DNA of 64,000 nucleotides from Neckera pumila (Eukaryota; Streptophyta; Bryopsida; Hypnales; Neckeraceae): contig OZ018416.1 in the NCBI GenBank assembly GCA_963969595.1, forward strand, positions 19,236,065-19,300,064, given 5' to 3'. Under the pieces are notes generated by a model. The model saw nothing but the letters and a program-made list of their open reading frames with translations. It made no database searches and had not been told where the DNA came from. A program made the position numbers and the translations under genes. Below, one piece after another: positions 48,236 to 60,628 of the stretch; the stretch's first letter is position 1, and each line of letters starts with the position of its first letter.

Positions 48236-48670
48236 TATTGAACTTCTTTCTTAAAAAATTGTGAAAATTGGATTAAAAAATGAATCCTATAAATTTTTTT
48301 TGCAAGAAAATGCTTCATTAAATTGCATAATCAAAAAATAAGGTTTTCCGTAATCTTTACATCACTAATCCAAGTAGAATGAATCAAATCTTTCTATACG
48401 GAAAAGATACTTTCTATGACAAGTAAATTTTTTTTAATTTTATTTTGACTTTTTGTGATTTTTTTTGTATTGTCTAACAAAATCTATTTTGAACTTAGGG
48501 AGGTATAATTTTTGTTCTTAGGCACCAATGAATTGAAAATTATATTTCCAAAAAGCTAATATAATTTTCTATCTTCCAAAAAAAAATTTAAAAAACAGAA
48601 CAAAAATTCAGACCATAGGAACCTACCTAAAATCCATTTTGTCTCCCAAGAGACATTAAGAATTTAGAGG
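48236..48670. mobile_element. piggyBac-like family A, truncated copy (A3)
   Basis: The right ~435 bp of family A are present: AAAATTGTGAAAATTG, AATGAATCCTATAAATT, GATTTTTTTTGTATTG, AGGCACCAATGAATTG, and the end TTAAGAATTTAGAGG followed by TTAA at 48,671-48,674. The left half and left terminus are missing. Same orientation as A2. Confidence 0.72.
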
Positions 48671-48913
48671 TTAAATCAACAATGCTAGCATAAAAGCGTA
48701 GAGATATGAGCCTACAAGACTTGAACTGAGTTGTAGGTACTTGCAACCATTTGAAGGTGTCCATAGGTATCTATAATATAGACACCTATGACCATAGACG
48801 GTGTCTATAATATAGACTCCTAGTCTCATGCTTGGCTCATAGATTTTATGTTCAAATGTTCAATTATTTTTGTAAGAAAATACAAATAGAAAGAAATACC
48901 CCAATGCCCTTAA

Positions 48914-50416
48914 TCCCTAAAGTCCTAAAGCAATTTTTTTGTCAAAAAAGATACAAAATTGTCATTTCTTATATAATGAGCAAAATTTCTAAACTTTTGA
49001 TTTTTTAAATATCCAACTACTGGATCTTCCACTAAATTTGTATGAAAATGCAAGGAAGAACTTTTGAAATTTTTTAATTAGGTGGATTGCAAGATTTTTG
49101 TATATAGATTGAAGAAAACGAGTCTTTTTGCACCTTGCTCCATTAGTTAGATTGTAAGACTTTAATTCTTCTTAACTTAAAATTTGCACTATAGATTTTG
49201 AATTAAGAAAAATTTGTATTGAAAAACTAAACAGAGAATTTAAGAAAAAAGAAAAAACTTTTTTTTATTCTTCAAAAAATTATCAAGTAGAAATGAATAT
49301 TAGACTGAAGGAAAAATTAAATTGATAATAGTATTCAGATGGATTTGAAGCACCATGATTCAAATGGTATGATTGTTTTAACAAGAAAACTTAACATTAT
49401 GCAAGTTTTTTTCCTTAAAAATTGTGAAAATTGAGTTAAAATTTGAATCCACTACATTATTTCAAGTATAAGATGCCGTGACTGCACATTGCTTGCAAAA
49501 GCATAATTTCACAACACTAATCCAAATGAAACAAAACAATCTTTCCATATATAGACAAAAAACAATCTATAAGGAAAAAATTTGAAAGTTTTAAAATTTT
49601 GTGATTTTTTTGGTTGCCCAAGCCAGGCTATTTTGAAATTCGCAAAGCTTAACTATTTCTCCAAAGCATTAATCATACTACTAAAATCATAACTCCCTCT
49701 GTAATATCATAAATGCTACCATTAATAATAGGGGCTCATGCTTGCTATGCTACGCATTCATTGTATCACATATTAGTAAAATTTTGATATATTTGTATAG
49801 AATGGATGATAATGATTTCAATAAGTCTTTGAAATAATTAATTTTAATATTTTAATATAAATATTTTCAATCATGCATACATAAAAATAATATTTTCACA
49901 CAATGTTATGTTACAAAAATAGAATAGTAGTTTCACAACAATTAAGTTGTTCATGAAGTTTTTGAAATTTACAATTTTTTCTTTTCAATTCACTAAGTTT
50001 TTGGGTTGCCATTGTTCGTAACAATTGAGTCAACTTTTGAATGCATTACAATAAATGTGTATCTTTTACAGTATTCACCTTTGCATATATTTCATTCATC
50101 ATTCGATAAATTTCTATTGTACATTTCAATATATGCTTACTTGTAAACAAAATTATGCAAAGATTTTAGTAATTTTTATTTGAAAATTTATTGAAATTTT
50201 TGTTCTGCATTTTATCTAATACATTAAAATTCTAATAAAATTCTAATGATGAATGCGTAGCATAGCAAGCGCCAACCACTAGTTTAAATAAAAAAATAAT
50301 AATATTTTCAAAAAGCTAATATGTTTATCTCAAAGAAAATTCAAAAAATCATGGCAAAAATTGAGATTGTAGGAACCGAATTAAATCCCCAAGGAGGACA
50401 CTTGGGACTTTAGGAA
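48914..50416. mobile_element. piggyBac-like family A copy 4 (A4), split by a Helitron
   Basis: TTAA at 48,910-48,913 precedes TCCCTAAAGTCC. The right end is GGGACTTTAGGA followed by TTAT (50,417-50,420), decayed TTAA. Removal of the 610-bp insertion at 49,673-50,282 leaves about 893 bp, the family size. Interior blocks match A2: TTGTCATTTCT, GGATTGCAAGAT, TCAAGTAGAAATG, and GTGATTTTTTT. Same orientation as A2. Confidence 0.82.
49673..50282. mobile_element. Helitron-like non-autonomous insertion, 610 bp
   Basis: Starts TCATACTACTAAAATC and ends CGCCAACCACTAG, between a host A and T, exactly as Helitrons insert (5'-TC...CTRR-3' in an AT target). Comparison with uninterrupted copies A2 and A3 gives the empty site GCAT(C/T)AA|T, with no target duplication. 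A perfect 22-bp inverted repeat lies inside: 49,740-49,761 (beginning GCTTGCTATGC) and 50,249-50,270, the latter 12 bp from the 3' end where a Helitron hairpin is expected. No Rep/helicase coding. A Stowaway-like CTCCCTCTGTAATA sits near the 5' end. Confidence 0.75.
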
Positions 50417-50420
50417 TTAT

Positions 50421-51884
50421 GCAGTTCATCAAAATAGAATGAATTAAAAGTTTTGAACAAACATCAATCTATTTAATAAAATAGAAATATTAGTAAAATT
50501 TTTAGGATAAATTTACTAAGATGCCCCTATTGAAATGGAAATTGAAAGAATCTTATTATGACTTTTGCAATAATTACCATTTGAATACTTTTGTTTAGAA
50601 TTGTAAAAAAACTATTGCTCATGGCACAAAGTTTGATTGAAAAGACAAAATTTAACCCTCAATGATGATCACTTCCAGTAGAAGCTACTTTATCCATCAA
50701 GGTACGTAATCAACTCACTTCCATGACCATTGTGACTTTCACTTTGTGCTTTGTTTGCATTTATTGTTCTAATACATGCTTGTTCTTAGCAAAATGGCAA
50801 CCTATTTTGAGGACTATTTTTTTCTAGTTTCCAATGTTAAGGTCTCTTTAGTTGGAAACGGCCATTGCAACCTTCAATTTTCAATGGGTGTCACCAGTAG
50901 CACAGAGAGCTTTGGTTCTTTTTTTGTGTTCTCAACTTCTTCAACATAGAATTGAGAGTTACAAGTTGTAGTATACATTTTAATAAAAAGACTAAAAGAT
51001 AATAAAAATTGATGGTGCTTCTTTCTAAAATTCAAGCATCATGATCTTACAATTGGTAAGGTTTCTTACTTTGAATTTGAGAAGGGCATACTGTAAAACT
51101 TTTACAAAAAGATCCTATTGTTGAATCCTCTAAAATTTAAAAAGAGCAAAAAATTTAATAGCACTATTTTAGAAAATTGTGACTAGGGACAATTTTGGGG
51201 ATTAAGAAATACAACCAAAAATTTCATTCTAATTAATCCTAGATGGAATTATTAATGGCATATCCTATTCAGAATATCACCAATCTACAAAGGTTTTCAA
51301 CTTGTATAAAACTAACAATTCAAATTTACTGCAATGAGTTTGTTGCAAATTGATTGTTTGCCCCAACATTGTTGCAAATGATTTTCAATTGTCAATTTTA
51401 GATGAAGTTTTTATCCATGTCTAAATGTGTTTTTTCCTAACTTATAAGAAATTTAATCTTCTTCCTGTGGCTCTAAAATTTGAGCAATTTGGAGCTAAAA
51501 CACATTCAAAACTGAAGAAAGTATTTTGAAAAGGATCAGAAATCTTATGCATTTTTGAAACCAATAATAGAAGAGTCCTCCTCCACTTTCTCATGGTATT
51601 TTCATCCTTACATCTTCAAAGCTTGATTTGAAGTTACAAGTGAGTAAGCACAAATTGCATGTACAAAACAATTAAAAGAATTATCCCATTGCACTTGTGA
51701 TTCATTCTAGTCATAGTCGAAGTTCTTCTTTTGATAACAATTGTCTCTGAAAATTAAGCATTGGACAGACATAAGGAAGAAGGGATGCTAGAGGAATCAC
51801 AAGAATGTTTGCCATACTCTAGGTTTTCATCATGAATTTTTGATGAAATAATTGGAGGATGTTTCTCCAGGATGAAAATATGAC
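50421..51884. other. 1.5 kb AT-rich stretch, no gene seen
   Basis: No terminal repeats, RNA gene or coherent frame recognised. Confidence 0.5.
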
Positions 51885-52087
51885 GCTGCCTGCCGAGTAA
51901 CAAAAATTACATATCATGTAATAATTTCTTAACTATGTAGTCAAAAGTTATGAAATTTGTTGGGCCTTAAAGCTACTCCTTGGGCACATGTTGTCTGAAA
52001 TTTCCAAAGAAAAAAATTAAAAACTCCATTGTAGTGAGCTGCCCAAATCGTTGTGTTGTCAAAAAACGGTGTTTGATCCTTTAGGGG
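51885..52087. mobile_element. piggyBac-like family B, truncated copy (B5)
   Basis: About 200 bp equal to the right end of B2: TAGTCAAAAGTTATGAAA, GTTGGGCCTTAAAGCT, GTAGTGAGCTGCCC and GATCCTTTAGGGG, followed by TTAA at 52,088-52,091. The other ~730 bp are absent. Confidence 0.78.
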
Positions 52088-52091
52088 TTAA

Positions 52092-52959
52092 AGAATCTAG
52101 CAACTTCAAGTGCTACAATCTATTGCTTAACTAGACCAATCGAGCTAATAAGGTACTAGTCTGATCTAAAAGCGCCAATGCTTTAAAAACAATCATGACA
52201 CAAAGGGACATTTTGTTTTTTTCAATGTACCAACAAGATAGATTTGAAGAGGTAGTCGCTTTCAATGGCCACTAGGTTTCAACTTCAAAAACTCATAACG
52301 AATTCTATGCTTGTCCAAAAAATATGAAATGTCTTGGGTTAGATGCCAATTCCATTTTCCTTCCTATGAAAATTTACTGAAAATTGTTTCAAGGAGTTTA
52401 ACTTCCCCAAAATGCAATCAGCTTTTAAATGGTCACTTTAAGAGCATACTACCTTATTTGCATTTGGTTCAGAATTGATCCAAGTACCGATACTACCTCC
52501 TACAGTTTCTTACTCCAAAATCTCAATAAAATTTGAGTAATTGTCCATTTTCCTCCATATGCACCAAAAATCCTTAATTGGGGCTATGAAGAAGAATCAA
52601 CCACAAGAGACTCTTCATTTTTTGGTCTTGGCCGCAATGTCAATTGGTTTTCCTCATGTTGTGACCAACCCTTTTTTTTTTTGGCACCATGGGGCCAGAT
52701 TGCACCATTTCAAAATAAATCTCTACTTTTTGCCAAATAAAAGTAATCTTTTTTTGCCCATAAATTTATCAATTCTATTTAAAATGCAAATGAAGTTGTC
52801 AAATTTGGATGAAAAAGTGCATGAGTATGAATGAAAAATGTTTATTGGTCCAAAAGATGGATGAATGTAGAAATACAATGCTTCATCAAATTTTAAGTGA
52901 TCGCCATCCTAGCACTTTCTCAAAAATTAAAAAAAAGGGTTGGTTCTAACTTCCTCCTA
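52092..52959. other. No gene recognised
   Basis: A 97-codon open frame at 52,541-52,834 (F/H/L-rich, containing GFPHVVTNPFFFWHHGA) has no known domain and no context; left unannotated as a gene. Confidence 0.45.
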
Positions 52960-52963
52960 TTAA

Positions 52964-53599
52964 CCCCTAAATGCCCAAGGCACCCAAATCTAGTGTTTGC
53001 AAAACTTTGAAGTTAAATAAAACCTAACAAAGTTGCTAGTATTAGTAGTTTATATTTTTTTAAAGTTCTTCTTGAAGTCTAATTTTAGCACCAAAAATCC
53101 AATCTTGAAAATAAATGATAGTGATTTTTCTATTCAAGTTTTTGTACAAGGGTACCCATTGCAATCTTGACTTCCTGTAGTGTTGAGAGCTCTTGGAAAT
53201 GAGCCTCAAATACACTAGATCTTGGAGAAAACATCACATTCAAAACTCATTTAAAAAAATTGTGGAGTTGAATTTAAAAAGCCATAAATTGATTTGGGTT
53301 ATACAAATTAGGCCCTTTAACCTCATATTTTTTTGGTCACCAACTTTTTAGATTTGACTTGTATAAAGAAGATTGAAAGATTTTTGCAGTTTTAGCACCC
53401 TCATGGTCAAATATTACAATCTTTCAATCCATCAATAGTATTGTTGTATTTTCTATTCCTATGTGATTTCTAATATGTCTAGTTTGAATTTGTACGGTTA
53501 CAATTCAAAAAATTTGATACAACTTATCAAAATGTGGGCATTTTGTTCAATTTAGAGAAAATTCCAGGAAGCCCAAAATAGGCCTTGGGCATTTAGGGA
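52964..53599. mobile_element. TTAA-flanked non-coding element, family C copy 1 (C1)
   Basis: TTAA at 52,960-52,963 and 53,600-53,603 flanks 636 bp with inverted ends CCCCTAAATGCCCAAGGC and GCCTTGGGCATTTAGGGA. The interior is shared in inverted orientation with C2: GAAATGAGCCTCAAATACAC, GATCTTGGAGAAAA, CTTTCAATCCATCA. No coding capacity. The ends are related to A and B only in CCCTAAA. Confidence 0.85.
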
Positions 53600-53603
53600 T
53601 TAA

Positions 53604-53805
53604 TTGCCAACAAGTGTAGCATGGAGAGGGTGACAGGGCCCCATTCACTTACAATTTCACATACATTACCATTCATCACCACATTCACGTACAAACTTGT
53701 GAGGATGGATTGCAGCACATTGAAATCAGTTTATGCATTGGTGAGCATCGTTACATGCCACATTCACTAAGGTAGATCACCCTATGACCACCCAGATTTG
53801 TTATC
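53604..53805. other. Short spacer, nothing recognised
   Basis: About 200 bp with CACATTCACTAAGG/CACATTCACGTAC microrepeats. No further feature. Confidence 0.4.
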
Positions 53806-53807
53806 TA

Positions 53808-53950
53808 CACTGAATAGGGGTATTAAGGGGACCAAATAATTAAAGGGACCTGTACATATTTGAGACAAGATGTACAACCCACAGTTGATACTTATTTAGT
53901 GTGGAATGTCAACTAATTAGTATGGGTCCCCTTAATACCCCTATTCAGTT
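53808..53950. mobile_element. Miniature inverted-repeat element, 143 bp
   Basis: TA at 53,806-53,807 and 53,951-53,952 flanks inverted ends CACTGAATAGGGGTATTAAG and, on the other strand, AACTGAATAGGGGTATTAAG (one mismatch at the first base over about 25 bp). The TA flanks fit a Tc1/mariner-type miniature element. No relative elsewhere in the window. Confidence 0.75.
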
Positions 53951-54167
53951 TAGGTACTTTGGAGAAGCTATTTGTCAACTCGCATATGTTTCAAAGATTG
54001 AAAAGTTTGAATGAAACCATTTGCAAGTAGGATTAGGACATTTCAACAAGAAACGAAATTTCTGTGAATTTTTAAAGTTTTGTTGGAATGAAATCGGTAA
54101 ATCATATATAAATAGACCCATGCTAAACCACACACTAATGTAGCCCCTCTTCAAGTGCGTTGTCATA

Positions 54168-54278
54168 CACTACAAGAGACAGGAGTGTTTTAAGTGAGTT
54201 TTTAAGTATAGTCCTATACATAAGATTATAACTAATGACCTTAAAAACTCACTTAAAACACCCTTTTCTCTTGTAGTG
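54168..54278. mobile_element. CACTA-type miniature element, 111 bp
   Basis: The ends CACTACAAGAGACAGGAGTG and, on the other strand, CACTACAAGAGAAAAGGGTG continue into a long near-perfect stem (GTTTTAAGTGAGTTTTTAAG and its complement). CACTACAAGA is the typical plant CACTA terminus. Flanks ATA and ATG give an imperfect 3-bp target duplication. It would fold into one hairpin. Confidence 0.75.
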
Positions 54279-54509
54279 ATGATGCTCAAAGGTTACTAAG
54301 ATTGTGATAATGGGTGGGTGACTGATACAAATAAGAAGGTTCAATAGATGTTGGAATTGGTTGTGAGGGCATTTAGTTGTTCTATCTTATATAAAACTTC
54401 TCTAGATTGGCATCATTTTCAACCATTTTCACTGTGCATCTAAACTAATGACATTTCTAGAGATGAAATGCTACTTTTTGCCCAAAATAAAGATTTTGGC
54501 ATGGATAGA

Positions 54510-55290
54510 AAAACAAATATGATGTTTGGAAATATAATTTATATTTCAATAGGTGCCCGAGAGGAAAAGTTATATTAGCAAAACTCAAAATAGTTAAGAG
54601 TGGGCAAAAAATAAATAAATTGAAAGAATATTTTTGAAGTTTTATTTTTAATAAATTACAATTTTTTTTCTTTTTGGAAAGAATTTTTTGTTTCATTGAG
54701 ATAAGTGATGAAAAAATTATGGTCGGAAGCTTCTTGTTTTGCAAGCAATGAGAGCAATTTGATTCTTGCAAAAATAATGTGATGGATTTGGTTTTTTAGC
54801 TAAATTTTTATTTTTCTCCAAAAAAATATAATTTTACAGATTGACTTTGATATTTAGAACAATCTTACAATTGTGAATAGTGTGTTTCAATTCCATCTTA
54901 GAGCTATTAACAACTTAGATTTTCCTTCTATCTTGTACCTATTCTACTTAGCAATTTTTTAAAGAATAAAAATCAATTGTTGTTTTTTTGAATTTTTTTT
55001 TAGAATCTAAATACAATTCTCCATGGTAAAAAAGTTTTAATTCAGAATTTATAGTGCAATAATCTTAAGTTAAGAGAATTTAAAGTCTTATAAACTAGTT
55101 TGCCATAGTGCCAAATAAACATGTTTTCTTCACTCTGACTGCAAATATCTTGCAATCAGTGTAATCAAAGAATCTAAAATTTCTTCCACATATTTTCATT
55201 CTAGTCTATTATAAGATCCTATGGTTAAATATGCAAAAACAATTTTTTGCATTTGTTGCTCTAAAGTTGCACTAGAAATTTTATGTTTTG
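54510..55290. mobile_element. piggyBac-like family A, partial inverted copy (A5)
   Basis: Matches the reverse complement of A2: AGGTGCCCGAGAGGAAAAGTTAT, the CAATTTTTTAAAGAATAAAAAT block, GCAATCAGTGTAATCAAAG, AAGATCCTATGGTTAAATATGC. The terminal CCCTAAA blocks are not found at either side, so both ends are lost or decayed. The open frame at 54,457-54,771 overlaps this repeat and is disregarded. Confidence 0.62.
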
Positions 55291-55376
55291 TTGCTCTTTG
55301 CACTTTGAAAGAGCAACAAATATATGTAGGTGTATTTGAAAATACACATAGAAAAAATTAACTAAAAAACTTTTAA

Positions 55377-56021
55377 TCCCTAAATGCCCAAGGACTTATT
55401 TGAGCTTCTAGGAATTTGCTCTAAATTGAACAAAAAGCCAACATTTTGATAAGTTCTATCAATTTTTTTTTTAATTGTAACCATACAAATTCAAATTAGA
55501 CATGTTAGAAATCACATAGGAAAAGAAAATACAAAAATACTACTGATGGATTGAAAGATTGTAATATTTGATCTTGAGGCTGTTAAAATTGCAAAAGTTG
55601 TTTGAAGTCTTTCAATCCTCTTTTCACATGTCAAATCTAAAAATTTGGTCACCAAGTAAATATGAGGTAAAAAGGCCTAACATGCATAATTCCAATCAAT
55701 TTATAGCTTCTCAAAATTTACACTACAATTTTTTTAAATGAATTTCTAATGTGTTTTTTTCTCCAAGATCTAGTGTATTTGAGGCTCATTTCCAAGAGCC
55801 CTCAACATTATGGAAAATCAAGATTGCAATGGACACCCTTGCGCAAAATCTTGAATAAAAAAGTCATAGTCAATTATTTTCAAAATTAAATTTTTGATGC
55901 TAAGATTAGACTTCAAAAAGAATTTTACAAAAATATAAATTCCTAAAAATAGCAACTTGGTAAGGATTTATCTAAATTCAAAGTATTGTCAAAATACTTT
56001 GGTGCCCTGGGCATTTAGGGG
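55377..56021. mobile_element. TTAA-flanked non-coding element, family C copy 2 (C2)
   Basis: TTAA at 55,373-55,376 precedes TCCCTAAATGCCCAAGGAC. The right end is CCCTGGGCATTTAGGGG followed by ATAA (decayed TTAA). 645 bp, inverted relative to C1, with shared blocks GACATGTTAGAAATCACATAGG, TACTGATGGATTGAAAG and TCCAAGATCTAGTGTATTTG. Confidence 0.85.
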
Positions 56022-56025
56022 ATAA

Positions 56026-59000
56026 TATTCTTTTACATTTGAAATAATGTATTCCAACTTGAAATTCAATTGGAAAGATCTGTGAAAGGATATCTATCAA
56101 AATTTGGCCTTTGAGACTTTCTTTTCAAAACTAACCTATTGAATTTGTTTCCTTATGCAATCTCAATCAACACAATAAATTGCACTTTTTGAAATCAAAA
56201 TCTGCATTTTTGACAAATCAATAATTGTGCTTCTTATTGACATATTGTATGTGTTCATTTAAATCTAATGGATGAATACATGTAACAAATCATCCAACAT
56301 TTCCTCAAATTTTATTGACTTATTGTAAAGACACTCCTTTAGTATATATTGTTTGCGCACTATATGAATAAACTATGAGTTACTAAGTACCAATTATAGG
56401 TGTACCTAAATTGACTCTAAATTCTCATATTATGATTGTGTAAAATTCCAGCAAAAATAAAAAAAAGGTTGCATCGAAATTAGGTGCTAGTGTCCAAAGT
56501 GTTATATTTTACATTCACCCCCATGATATTATGTAAACTACAAACATTACTAACCAAGAGCAAGGTATTTCCTTCATCTTTAGGTACTTAATTCCTAAGG
56601 CCAAGGTCTTCTATCACATTAACAAACTTCATTTATAAGCTCAATTTAAATCATATTTGAGTCTCAATGTAATATTTTTGTTATGTGAAACTATGTGTTA
56701 TCTATTAATGTTAGAATTTCCATTAGTTTTATTATAGTTTTAAACTAACATGTAAAAATAAATTGGAAAAAGTAAGACAAATAATTCAATTAACTTGAAA
56801 AGTATCCAAGTGGTAAAACATAACAGTGAATAATAGTATGAGACTTTTCAAGTATTTATTTTTATTTTTTACATCCAAACACCCTTCAGCAAGTCACCAC
56901 CGTTAAACTAAACTTAGCCTTTCTAAAGGTATTTATTTGTTTATTTATATAAATTTTGCATTTCAATAATATTTTTTCATAGATTTTGGTTATTTTAGAA
57001 ACATTGCTGAAAAATCAAATTATGGTAATTTTTTTAAATATAATATGCTCATATAATTATATCAATTAGAATATTTATTTTAATAATTTATAATTTTGAA
57101 AGAAAAAATGAATGTTAGAATAAAAAATAATATTTTGTAATTTATACTTTTATTATTGATGAAAATACAATGATATACATACAATATTATGTTACTTGGA
57201 TTTTAACACTGAAATTCAATTGCAATAATTTATTAAATATTTGGATATTTAAAAGTTTTGAAATGTTATAGAAACATAACTTGTTGGGCTTCAACTTCTA
57301 AATTTAAACGAAAACCATTCATGTTTATATTAAAAGTTATAATCAAGTTTGACCAAGGCGCATTTGCTTTTGGAATTTAAATAATGAGAAATTCTCCCTA
57401 AGCTGACAATAATTTTATAGAAGTAGGAAATGGAGTTAAGGTTGGAGGCAAAGTTGGAGGTCTATAAATTGCCTGTTTATGAGATGAAAAAAAATTTGGA
57501 TAGATTAAAAATCTTAAATTTTTTTTGAAGACAAATGAAATTGACATTTAACCTAAATTGTTTCATATTTTTTGGCGCTTCATGGAATTAGTTATGAATT
57601 TTGGAAGTTAAAACACAATGGTCACTAAAAGTGTACACCTCATGAAATTTACACTATTTGTACATTTGCTGGTGCAATGCGAAAGCAAATTGTAGCTCCG
57701 CTTTAAATGGCACTTTTAGAGCTTCAACTCTTTCCGGACCTTCTAAAGTGAAAACACCCAAAATCATCTATGTACCAATTATTGACTAATAGACTTCTAT
57801 TGAAAGTATCTCCAAAGGTGCAATTAAACCGTTCCCATCTTGACCTGCAATTAGTTGATTGTTGATTTTTTATATTTTGGTATTATGACCACACTATGTG
57901 ACGTGGTATCAATGACCTTGAGAGTTCCACTTTGAAATTCATAGCAATTTAATGTCTTATCCAAAAATTCTAATTTCTATTTTGAAAATCCATGATTTTC
58001 AATTGCAAATACTACAAAATTTGTGTTTTTTCTCTAAAAAGAGGTGCCTTTAAGTATGCTAAATTGCTTCATTTGACAATTTTGGGTCTTTTCACCTTAC
58101 TTTAATATGCAGCCAAAGATTATGTCAGATTGCAACTGGCCAATGTATAATCATCAATAAAATTATTGATTGACTATAATTATCAACAAAAATTTTGATT
58201 GACTACTTTTCATGTTGTTATTACTTAAGGTAAAGCAACCACATGTGGTATGTAAATAATGTGAAAAGATTGTTGGAATTTCATTAGATTTGTTATCATG
58301 ATTAATATTAGATTCATAATTTCAAAAATTCATATATTATTCATGCAATTCCTTTAAGTAAACCTTATTCAATATTGTATATATTATTCAAGAACATAAA
58401 GATCTCATCAAATACCTACGTGACAAATTGAGTAATTCAGAGTGAGTGCCTAAATCTATCAATGTACTTTGGATAGGTTTATTAATGTACTTTTTCTTTA
58501 AAGTACTTTGATTAGGATTATTAAAGAAAAAAATATTGATGTAACTATATTCATTAATAACATTAGAAAAAAAATTATAAAATCAAATATTATTCTATTT
58601 TTCATTAACTATAACTGAAATGAACGGGTTTTTTTTATTTCGTTATGGTGAGATCTTTCTTGATTGCATTCTTGTTACTATTGAAAAGTTCTTTGCAAAG
58701 AGCAGTGTATGGACTTTGTTTTATAGCATTCCAATTCACAACATAAAAGATATTGAATTATGAAGGTTTTATAAATTTTAAAAAGTATAAAATTACTTTT
58801 ATTTTTATTATATAATATTGCGGCAATAACACTTGGCGCACTAGTATATTTTAAAATATGCTTTTAGTCACTCATGATAAATTCTAATATATATATATAT
58901 ATATCAAATGAACATTAATTTGACTAATTTTTTGAAATTCAATGGATAATTTCTAATAACTAAATCCAACACTTCTTCATTAAATGTCTAGCATATCTTT

Positions 59001-60615
59001 CAAAAAGAGGGAGACCTCATATTTGAAAATATATTTAGGTTCTATTTTATAGTACTTAGACATTTAGACATTCAATTAAAGTTGGGAATTAATTAGGCCC
59101 AAAGCTTCAAGCCCGCATTGAAAAAATGCATAAAGATTTGGAACAATCCATCTCAAATGATGTTTTTTTGCATCATAGTGGGATTTGGTGCAAAACTGGA
59201 AAAATGATTTTAGATTACCAGTAGTATAGAAATAAATGAGACTATTTTTTTTATGAAAAGGACAATTAGTCTCAACATTGATGTTTAGTCATATATTTTA
59301 TTTTGGTATTCTTATAATTCTAATGACCAAAAAATTGCTTTAATTACATTACAAATATAAAAGAAATAAGCATAAAATAATACAAAGTCCTAAAGTCCTA
59401 CTATTTGATTGGTGCAAAATCCATTTTCCAACTCAATTTTCCATTGTTTATTAAATTTACATTAGTCAAAGTAAAAAAATGGTTGTGAAGTGGTAGTATT
59501 TGCAAGGCTCTTATACGATATGCTAAAAAGATTTGTCAAATATGATTTCAAGCTATTTTTTTGAAATGGATTAGACACTTGTTAATTCAAATATATTATA
59601 GGGGGTCACAAATGCAATGGATTACTTTGAAGCTTATTATTTCATCTATTGTTGTAGATGGTATTGGTTCATATTTGAATGAAAGAATGATTGAGCACAT
59701 TACAATTTTTACTTTCTAATCTTTTTTGACCTTCTGAGTTGAATTAAATTGTATAATAAGATATAGAATTCCTCCACAAATGATCTTCAATAGAGTAAGA
59801 GAGAAAAATAACTCCTTTAAAACATTTGGATGAAATTCAATATCTTCTTGTATTAAATAGACTTCTTTAGTCATCCAAGAACTGATTTTTCTTTGAGACT
59901 TTCCAAGGCCACACATGTTATATCAAACTCATTTCTATGACTTTAAAACTTTAGAGTACCTTTAGTCAAACAAAAGTTTCTCAAGAGTACTAAAAATAAT
60001 GAAAAGTTAATCACTTGCATTGAATTGTTGACCTTGTTGCAAAGCCAAATCTTAAAAATGCTTGTGTAAAATTTACACTCTAGAAATATTAAAGCCAAAG
60101 ATGAATTTTAAATACGTCTATAATTAATACTTTAAAAATTCATAGATTATTTATACAATGTTCCAAAATCGCATGCTAAGAGAATTTGGAATCCTCTTTC
60201 AATTGCCAACAAGACTATACAATACATAAAACTAAGTCAATTTAACCCCTTAGAGGGTTAGCATCCAATAGAAGGACAATGAAGATAATCAAAAGCTCAA
60301 TGCATGAGCTATACTTAGGACTAAAGGTCACTTAGTGCTCTACAATTATTGTACAAGGTTCTAAATGAGTTCATGTAGAGACCTCCAAAGATCTAAACTT
60401 GCAAAATGAAGATCTTGCATCTAAATTCTTCATATGCCATCATTTATTTTGCCTCAAAAGCTCAAGATCTATCCCACTTCTATGAGGCTCTCTTTAGATG
60501 TTAACCTAAAAAGGATGGGGGTTATCATTGAAGTAATCTACCAAAAATTATTCAATTACTAGATAGATAGGTGCATTCTTTGATTCTATAATTTCATTTA
60601 TTAAATAAATTTAGT
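56026..60615. other. 4.6 kb AT-rich stretch, no gene recognised
   Basis: The longest stretch in the window without any supported feature. An (AT)n microsatellite lies at about 58,886-58,904. The minus-strand open frame at 59,716-59,916 has no domain. TTAACCCCTTAGAGGGTTAG at about 60,242-60,261 looks like two TTAA-element ends back to back (see findings). Confidence 0.5.
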
Positions 60616-60628
60616 CACTAGTAGAAAA
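60616..60628. mobile_element. Lone CACTA-type terminus
   Basis: CACTAGTAGAAAA followed by a GC-rich stretch (GTGCACTGCGCAGCC) fits the left end of a plant CACTA element. No complementary right end is seen nearby, so this is a remnant or a chance match. Confidence 0.35.

Noticed and set aside
58830..58850. GGCGCACTAGT resembling a Helitron 3' end
   Set aside because: No TC start or empty site could be located, and no hairpin is convincing.
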